64,000 nt of DNA, taken from contig JAULJL010000039.1 of NCBI GenBank assembly GCA_030761205.1, forward strand, positions 3,544,001 through 3,608,000, read 5' to 3'. This document shows positions 57,676-64,000 of the stretch, in pieces. How positions within the stretch are numbered: the first letter of the stretch is position 1; each line of letters opens with the position of its first letter. The notes below the pieces were generated by a model that saw only the letters and a program-made list of their open reading frames with translations, was not told the origin of the DNA and searched no databases. Source of the stretch: Fremontodendron californicum (taxonomy: Eukaryota > Streptophyta > Magnoliopsida > Malvales > Malvaceae). A program made the position numbers and the translations under genes.

Positions 57676-59316
57676 AAGATTTTGCTAGTCCTCTAGCAAA
57701 ACAAAACAAAACAAACAAAATAAACTGACTCAAACACAACTTAAGATAAATGCACTCAAACAATGATTCCCTTAATTGTCCTCAAAAGTTATCTCAAAAT
57801 TCCAACTCAAAGTAAAACACAAACATAATCCAAATTTATGATTCAATTCAATCGTATGCCTTATGCTTGAATGGATTTTCAGTGTGTGTGTGTGTGTGAA
57901 TAATCTCTTTGCAAATCATTAAATGCAATCTAAATAAGTTTATGCCAATGCAAAATACGAATGAGTACTTGATTCTCATATGTTTGCTTTTCATCTCTCT
58001 CTCCACTAATGTAGACTAACACTTCGTTAAGAATCAAGTAAGTCTTTATTAAGCTTGTAATTTAAGGCTAGGGTCAAGGTATAATAAAGATATATTTCGG
58101 TTAAATTCACCCATAGACACTTTACATTTTTTTTTAGGATTTTTGAGAGCCATAATCTTTTTCTCAAATTACATACTTCATTCTTTGAATGCATCTTCCT
58201 TTTTGCTTCACCACTTTATCGTCTTTTTTTTTTCGTTGCTTCGTTTTTGAAGAATTACAATCCTTTCTTTTTTATTTTACATCACCATTTCACCCAAATT
58301 TGACATGGCTCATAATTTTTTCCTGTTTGTCATACACATGCCTATGTAATGAAGGTTAATCATAGTTTTTCTTATTTGGCTAGGCTAAAATATGTTGCAA
58401 TCAAAGAAAATAAATATATCAATAGGCACAAAGAGGTAAACTAAGGATATTAGTATATAAAGGTAAGCTCGAAAGGCTCAAATGATTCAAAGATGGCCTA
58501 AATGGCTCATAATTTTTTCTTGTATGTAATAGACATGCCTATGTAGTGAAGGTTAATCATGGTTTTTCTTATTTGGCTAGGCTAAAATATGTGGCAATCA
58601 AAGAAAATAAATATATCAATAGGCACAAAGAGGTAGACTAAAGATATTAATATATATAAAGGTAAGCTCGACAGGCTCAAACGATCCAAAGATGGCCTAA
58701 ATCACTTCCTCAACTAAATGTTGTCTAGGATTTCACCTCGAGAGAGAATCAAACAAATTATAGGCTCTAGACATAATCGCAATTCACATCAACATAAGCA
58801 GTTTTTAAATAAGCAATGCAAATCTAAGTAAGAGATCAAGTGCTCAATTTAATGAAAATCACATCCTAACAATGAGACTAACAAAAGAATTTAACATAAA
58901 ATCAAATCATGCTTATGTCGTTCCCAAAAGTTAAGACAAATAAATAACTAAATTTCATCATTGGTTAAGGATTCCATCATAATAAGTGCAAAATATCTCA
59001 ATTATTTTCATAGACTCCTAAACATAAACATAGAAAAGAAAAAAAAATCACATAAGACAAAAGAAACCGATAAACTAACGACCAACACCCCCAAACTTAA
59101 AACAAACATTATTCTCAATGTGTAGAAAAAAAAGAAAGAGTAAGAACAAGAAAACTCCCTTATCGATGCAAGCAAAGCAGGAGAAGCTCTAGTTTTCCTC
59201 TTAGACCTCATTATGCTTGTCCAAGTTGGGTGAGTGCCTACTACAAAAGAAAACAAAGTATAAAGAAATTAATAAAAATATCCTAAAAATTAAAATTTAA
59301 AAAGAAAAGAAAAAGT
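57676..59316 (-). other. Non-coding 3' internal region of the Athila-like element
   Basis: No polymerase or integrase frame is present. It contains a direct tandem duplication of about 197 bp (58305-58501 and 58502-58705; core GGTTAATCATRGTTTTTCTT). It also contains a GT microsatellite near 57884-57898 and an exact second copy of the polypurine 13-mer at 59086-59098. Confidence 0.7.
58305..58705. repeat. Tandem duplication of about 197 bp inside the retrotransposon
   Basis: ATGGCTCATAATTTTTTC begins both copies (58305 and 58502). Each runs through TTGGCTAGGCTAAAATATGT and ends in GATGGCCTAAA. The copies differ at a modest number of positions. Confidence 0.9.
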
Positions 59317-60336
59317 TTAGAACTTGGGTTGCCTCCCATGAAGCGCTTGATTTATAGTCATCAGCTTAACTATCTCATGCCCATTAGCCGGCATCTTTCC
59401 ACTTGACAACCTTTTTATCATGCCCCCCTTTTTTATTGCTTTATGAGGCCTGGCATTCACATAATTGTGGCTTCCATGCATCTTAGAAGTAGAATTTGAA
59501 CTTGTCTCAAGTGGTTTAGTGGAACAATTTTCTTTGAATGCTTCTTTGGAATCACTATTCACCACTTTGACTGCCAAACATTCATCAAATTCATTAGGAA
59601 ACTTCATAGCTTTAAACACTTTAAAAATTACCTCTTGGTCTAGAACCCTCATGGTAAGTTCTCCTTTTTGCACATTAATGAGAGTTCTACGGGTAGCTAG
59701 GAATGGTCTCCCAAGAATTATAGGTATTTCACTATCCTCCTCCATATCAAGCACAATAAAATCAGCAGGAAAGAAAAATTTGTCAACCTTGACTAGCACA
59801 TCTTCAACAATACCTCTTGGATGTTTGTACGATCTATCGGCTAGTTGCAACATCACTGTAGTGGGTTTTATTTCCCCCAAACCAAGTTGCGATAGATAGA
59901 AAGAGGTATTAAATTGATACTCGCCCCCAAATCACATAAACCTTTACCAAAAAATTTATTACCAATGGCACATGGACTGGCGAAACTTCTCGGATCTTTG
60001 AGTTTGAGTGGGAGTTTCTTTTGAAGGATGCGCTACACTCTTCAGTAAGTGCAACTGTCTCAATTTCATCCAATTTTCTCTTCTTGGATAATATTTCTTT
60101 CATAAACTTGACATATTTAGGCATTTGTTCTAAACCTTCAGCAAAAGGTATATTAATATGGAGTTTTTTAAATACTTCAAGAAACTTCTGAAACTGCTTG
60201 TCAAGTTTGTGCTTTTGAAGGCGCTAAGGAAAGGGTGGTGGTGGATAACATTGCTTCTTTTCTTCTTCTTGAGCCTTTTCAATTTATTTTTCCCCCATAA
60301 TTTTCGCTTCAAGAGGCTTGGTGGTAATTCTGGCAC
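59317..60336 (-). pseudogene. Retropepsin (protease) region of the Athila-like element, frame-broken
   Basis: In order on the minus strand: a Pro/Lys-rich linker (60130-60336); MPKYVKFMKEILSKKRK (starting 60124); the active-site motif LCDLGASINL at about 59900-59940 in a shifted frame; then a 187-codon frame (59317-59880) with LQLADRSYKHPRGI, FIVLDMEEDSEIPIILGRPF and the usual C-terminal part of Athila-type proteases. DLGA stands where most aspartic proteases have D[ST]GA, which is normal in this lineage. At least two frame changes separate the pieces, so no active protease can be made. Confidence 0.8.
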
Positions 60337-60428
60337 TTTCTTTTGAAGACGCTGAGGAAAGGGTGGTGGTGGGTAGATTGGAGGTTTCTTTTCTTAAATT
60401 TTCTCATTATGCTTCTTGATACCCACTT

Positions 60429-61787
60429 CTACTTCTTTTTCATTCTTGAGTGTAATTGCATTGCAATGCTCTTGTCTGTTTTTCCTAGGATTGGTTTCAG
60501 TATCACTTGGAAAAATCCCCTAGGACGGTTGTTAATTGCATTTGCAAGCTGTCCTATTTGTGTCTCAAGATTTCTAAGTGTTGCCGCTTGACTCTGAAGT
60601 GTCGTTGCATGAGTCTGATTTGTCACTTATTGACTAGCCATGAACTTTGTAAACATCTCTTCCAATGATGTCTTCTTTTCTGTAACAGTAGCATGGGCTT
60701 GTGATGGAAACCCAGGAGGAATTGTTGAGTTAGCAGAGGGTGAAGACCCTTGATTGTTATCCCATGAAAAGTTTGGGTGATTTCTCCAACTCGGATTGTA
60801 ATTGTTGGAATAAAGATTGTTTTGTTGTCTATTATAGTTTCCAACATATTGCACTGATTCGGAGTTGGTTGGGCATCTGTCACTGGTGTATCCTTCCTCA
60901 CATAATTTACAAGTTACAAATGGGCTCTGGACGGCATGAAAACTTATGGTATCAAATTTCTTAGCTAATGCAACTATCTGAGCACTTATGATACTATTGC
61001 ATCCAAGTCATGAATCCCTACAGCTTTCCTTGGTACAAGTCTTTCTGATGACCATCTCTTCAAGAAAATCATAGGCCTCACCAGGTAATTTTACCATTAA
61101 CCTTCCACCTACAGCGGCATCAATAGTGGTTCTAATTTGTCCCAACAACACATTATAAAATGTTTGCACCTGAAGCCATTTAGGTAACCCATGGTGAGGG
61201 CATCTTTGAAGTAAATCCTTGAATCTCTCCCAAGCTTCATATAACGGTTCAGATTCAAATTGCATAAATGATGTGATATCATTACGCATCATAACTGTCT
61301 TGGCTGGAGGAAAATATTTGACAAGAAATTTCTGGGCCAGTTCATTCCAAGTAGTAATGGAGCCCACAGGAAGGGAGTGCAACCAACTCTTGGTCTTATC
61401 TCGAAGTGAGAAAGGGAAAAGTCTCAATCTAATGGAATCGTCAGAAACACCATTGTGTTTGAAAGTATCGCAAATTTCCAGGAAATTCACGATGTGAGCA
61501 TTCGGATCATCGTTCGGTAGGCCACCAAATTGAACTGGTGTTTGGATCATCTGAATAATGGCTGGCTTTATCTCAAAATTATTTGCCTGGATGGCAGGCC
61601 TCCGGATACTGGTCTGAAGTTCTTGCATGAGAGGAACCGCAAACTCTCGCAAAGTCTTTGTATCATTTGCTTCAGCCATTGTATGGTTGTGATTCGAAGC
61701 TTGTAAATTCTCCCTTTGAAATAGATGGAAAGTTCTTTCCGGTTCTGGATCAAAAGGGACAAGTTCCAGACTTTGAGCTCTTCGCAT
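60429..61787 (-). pseudogene. Gag region of the Athila-like element, frame-broken
   Basis: The longest piece (61008-61787, 259 codons) is a typical Ty3/gypsy gag capsid domain: PVQFGGLPNDDPNAHIVNFL, RLRLFPFSLRDKTKSWL, FPPAKTVMMRNDITSF and LYEAWERFKDLLQRCPHHGL are all present. A stop ends it early. A shifted frame (60627-60911) then gives the nucleocapsid knuckle and the QYVGNYNRQQNN linker, and another (60429-60626) gives LRNLETQIGQLANAINNRPRG. Gag packages the RNA and forms the particle; here it is broken by stops and shifts. Confidence 0.85.
60873..60911 (-). other. Zinc knuckle with His replaced by Tyr
   Basis: CKLCEEGYTSDRC has the CX2CX4HX4C spacing of retroviral-type nucleocapsid knuckles, but the histidine is Tyr (TAC). 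A single C-to-T change from CAC would explain it. Confidence 0.7.
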
Positions 61788-61884
61788 ACCACAATCAAGA
61801 GTACCTAAAAATAAGAAAGAAGAATAAAGTTTAAATTAAGACTAAGGTTGCTTGGTATTAATATTAACAAAAATAATAAACAAT

Positions 61885-61902
61885 TCTCCGGCAACAACGC
61901 CA
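61885..61902 (-). promoter_or_regulatory. Primer-binding site, tRNA-Asp type, decayed
   Basis: TGGCGTTGTTGCCGGAGA begins 6 bases inside the 5' LTR. The Athila consensus complementary to the 3' end of tRNA-Asp is TGGCGCCGTTGCCGGGGA. The three mismatches are all C-to-T or G-to-A. Confidence 0.75.
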
Positions 61903-61908
61903 AAAATT

Positions 61909-63389
61909 TGTTGTCAATTTTCACCACGCAAGTGTACGTATCGTAATAAATAATATAGTTTAAAGTAAAGAATCAAACCTATGAGGAATTGTCACTAGAT
62001 TTGTTAAGTACTAAAATTAAAACAACCTAATCTTATCTACACAAATAATTAAAGACGACAATCAAACTAATTAAAAGAAACTAATAATAAAAGCAAGTAA
62101 ATTAAAAAGATGAATTCAATCAATTAATAAAAGCTTAGGATTACAACTTCCCTCAACACTTTGCTTGAACCTCTCCTACCCTCTTAACTTGATTAATGAC
62201 ATTGAGTTGTTAATCTAAGGTTATAATTTATTTATAAGGATCTTCCGATAGTCTTATAAAAATATCTCTCTTAACCAATTAACTATATTCCTATGATAAT
62301 TGAATTGAAGAGAAACTCATTAAGCTTAGGCTCTAACAATGGTTACACATGACACGTAAATGTATTCCTACCCTACATACAGATCAATTCATCCTAATAA
62401 ATGAATATGAAACATGTGTCCTTCAATCCATGTCTAACACTAAACTCCCTTTTCCAAGTTGTATTTAGGTTACCAAATCAATGTAATTGGTGGCCAGTCA
62501 ATTAGAAGCATTAAGAACAAGATGGAACAAACAATTCAAAAACCATTAAATCAAGCTAGAGAGAGAAAATAAATTCAAACTACATGTTGAGTTCCATTGC
62601 AATCCTAGTAAAATAAGTTTAGTTGATGATAATTAAAGAAAATAAATATCCAAGGAGTTTCACCATTATCATCAATACAAGAAAAATAAAGAAGAGAATA
62701 GAGAAAACTAAGGGATGTCAAATCTTGAGTCTTCAATCTTCACAAATCTTCTTATTTTCTTGAAAGCTTTTGATGGCTACTCTCCTCTCAAGAGAATTAG
62801 GTTTTTTGAACTCAATCCCCTTTTATTTCAGCCTTAACGAGTCATATTTATAGTGTCTTAGACTCTTAGAGTAAGAAACTTCGCGTGCAAGTAATCAGGT
62901 AAGTGCAGGTTTTTTTTTTTAAAAAAATTCTCGTGTCGGCGCCGCAGCGCCGACCTCTCGAGTGGCTGCCTGCTGCTTATGTCGTCCTCTCGAACTTCGT
63001 CAGCTGATTTGGATGGGCAAATCTTGTCCGATTTGGACGAGTAAACTACTGTTGGAAAGGTATGGAAGTCAGCTTCAAAAGTCAAATGGAAGTTTTCTTA
63101 AATAAAGACATTAAGATCATGTTTTCCTAAAAACAAGCTCTGGAGGTCGAATCTGCCTACATGTTGTTTTGCACCATTTTTCGTCGTTTTGCATCTTGAA
63201 ACTCATTCTCACTTTGGACCTATAAAAACACATAAATACTAACTAAATAACTATTTTAAACATGAAATGGATAAATAATATTAATCTAAAAACATCTAAA
63301 ACTAATCAAATCCAAATAAAAACCTCAAGGATTTCACCGATTTGAATGCATAAAAAGTGAAAAAATAACTATATTTCCTAAAGTTATCA
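61909..63389 (-). repeat. 5' LTR of the Athila-like element
   Basis: Partner of 56195-57662, same orientation, 1481 bp, TG...CA ends. Differences from the other LTR are spread along the length, with a few short indels. Confidence 0.85.
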
Positions 63390-63406
63390 GGAAGTCGCCG
63401 ACTTCC
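63390..63406. repeat. Right half of the hairpin split by the retrotransposon
   Basis: GGAAGTCGCCGACTTCC, directly after the LTR. Together with ACAAG on the far side of the element it rebuilds a longer palindrome (see findings). Confidence 0.75.
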
Positions 63407-63743
63407 CTTGTTGAAACTTTTTTTTTATATTAAGAAGGGAAATTTTTTATTTTATTTTTTAAAATATTAAATAACAAAAGTTAAATAAAATTATATAACT
63501 TATAATTTTTAAAATAAAATTTAATAAAATTTAAAATTTAAATAATAAAATTTTAAAAATAACAATTTTAAAAATTTTAAAAATTATATAAAATTTGTTT
63601 ATACAATTTTTATATTTTTTTAACTGTATGTATACAATTTATATATTTTTTAATTGTATGTATATAATAACTTTATGTATAACGGTATTATTGTTGATGT
63701 GAACTCTCTCCCGATGTACCAGATTGATAAGAACATTTTCGAC
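63407..63743. other. Almost pure A/T stretch next to the hairpin cluster
   Basis: Bases 63420-63660 contain hardly any G or C, like 22431-23040 next to the first hairpin cluster. No gene. Confidence 0.6.
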
Positions 63744-64000
63744 GGCTATGACTAGAGGTGTCTATGGGACTGGTCGAGGCCCGAAACTTTCCCAAGCCCA
63801 TTTCGGGTCGGGGTCGGACCGGCCCGAAAACCCGTTTCACTATTCAAAAAATATTAAAATATTAAAACAATATTTTTATATTAATATTTATTATAATTAA
63901 ATTTAAATAAAAAATATTTTTTTATTTAATAAATAGTAATTTGGGCGGGGCCAGCCCGAATTACAAAAACACTTGTCCAAAACCCGGCCCAATATGATCC
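63744..64000. repeat. Dispersed GGTCGGG-rich repeat, cut by the window end
   Basis: It starts CTAGAGGTGTCTATGGGACT and contains CGGGTCGGGGTCGGACCGG, then the A/T interior and GGGGCCAGCCCGAATT tail seen in the family at 3772-4073. The TAGAGGTGT start is shared with that copy. The right end lies outside the window. Confidence 0.4.

Larger units (their letters stand above)
56195..63389 (-). mobile_element. Non-autonomous Athila-like LTR retrotransposon, 7.2 kb
   Basis: Two LTRs of 1468 and 1481 bp in the same orientation, a tRNA-Asp-type primer-binding site, a polypurine tract, a gag remnant and a protease remnant are all in the correct order on the minus strand. Flanking 5-mers AGAAG (56190-56194) and GGAAG (63390-63394) differ at one base. 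The gag type, the Asp primer site and the DLGA-type protease fit the Athila lineage of Ty3/gypsy. No reverse transcriptase, RNase H or integrase motif is visible between the protease and the 3' LTR, only 1.65 kb of non-coding sequence. The element therefore needed enzymes from relatives. LTRs differ by roughly 5-10 percent by eye in sampled stretches, and the frames are broken, so it is old and inactive. Confidence 0.88.

Noticed and set aside
59465..59899. 144-codon plus-strand frame opposite the protease
   Set aside because: Antisense shadow of the retropepsin frame, which matches a known family on the minus strand.

Overview
The window is an AT-rich stretch of nuclear DNA from a flowering plant, most likely a eudicot. 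The evidence is a many-exon plant RRP12 gene with canonical GT-AG introns, Athila-type and Tat/Ogre-type Ty3/gypsy LTR sequences, Mutator-like transposons, Helitron ends and many small foldback elements. No tRNA, rRNA or CRISPR locus and no bacterial operon structure is visible. I cannot name the species.

Only two intact protein-coding genes are well supported. (1) 13375-14898, minus strand, is an intronless gene for a 507-residue single-pass membrane protein of unknown function. (2) 42445-54168, plus strand, is RRP12, a HEAT-repeat factor for pre-ribosome maturation and export; I resolve 18 exons that join in one frame into 1177 residues. Its promoter holds four TGGGCY (site II) motifs and a telo-box, the usual signature of plant ribosome-biogenesis genes. 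The two genes are unrelated and separated by about 27 kb of repeats.

Layout: 1-13.3 kb holds small non-autonomous elements (several foldback MITEs, a hAT-like element with a direct flanking repeat, a 353-bp Helitron, a 958-bp Mutator-like foldback element). 13.4-14.9 kb is the membrane-protein gene. 15-20 kb holds further foldback elements. 20.2-23.2 kb is a truncated Mutator (MULE) transposase fragment, preceded by about eleven 97-bp tandem repeats and a nested hairpin cluster. 25.0-28.7 kb is a 3.7-kb solo LTR bounded by the 5-bp duplication AGTAT. 28.8-29.8 kb carries exon-sized fragments of two unrelated host genes (proteasome beta-4 and a G3BP/NTF2-RRM protein). 30.05-40.9 kb is a satellite-like array of about 34 copies of a roughly 320-bp unit. 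41.7-42.1 kb is one MITE nested in another. 42.1-54.2 kb is RRP12. 56.2-63.4 kb is a complete but decayed, non-autonomous Athila-like retrotransposon with gag and protease remnants and no recognisable polymerase.

The best candidates for something undescribed are the W-box-rich 320-bp array, a dispersed family of GGGAARTCGCC hairpins (one split exactly by the Athila-like insertion), and the two-gene fragment mosaic. All are sequence-level observations; none is shown to function.
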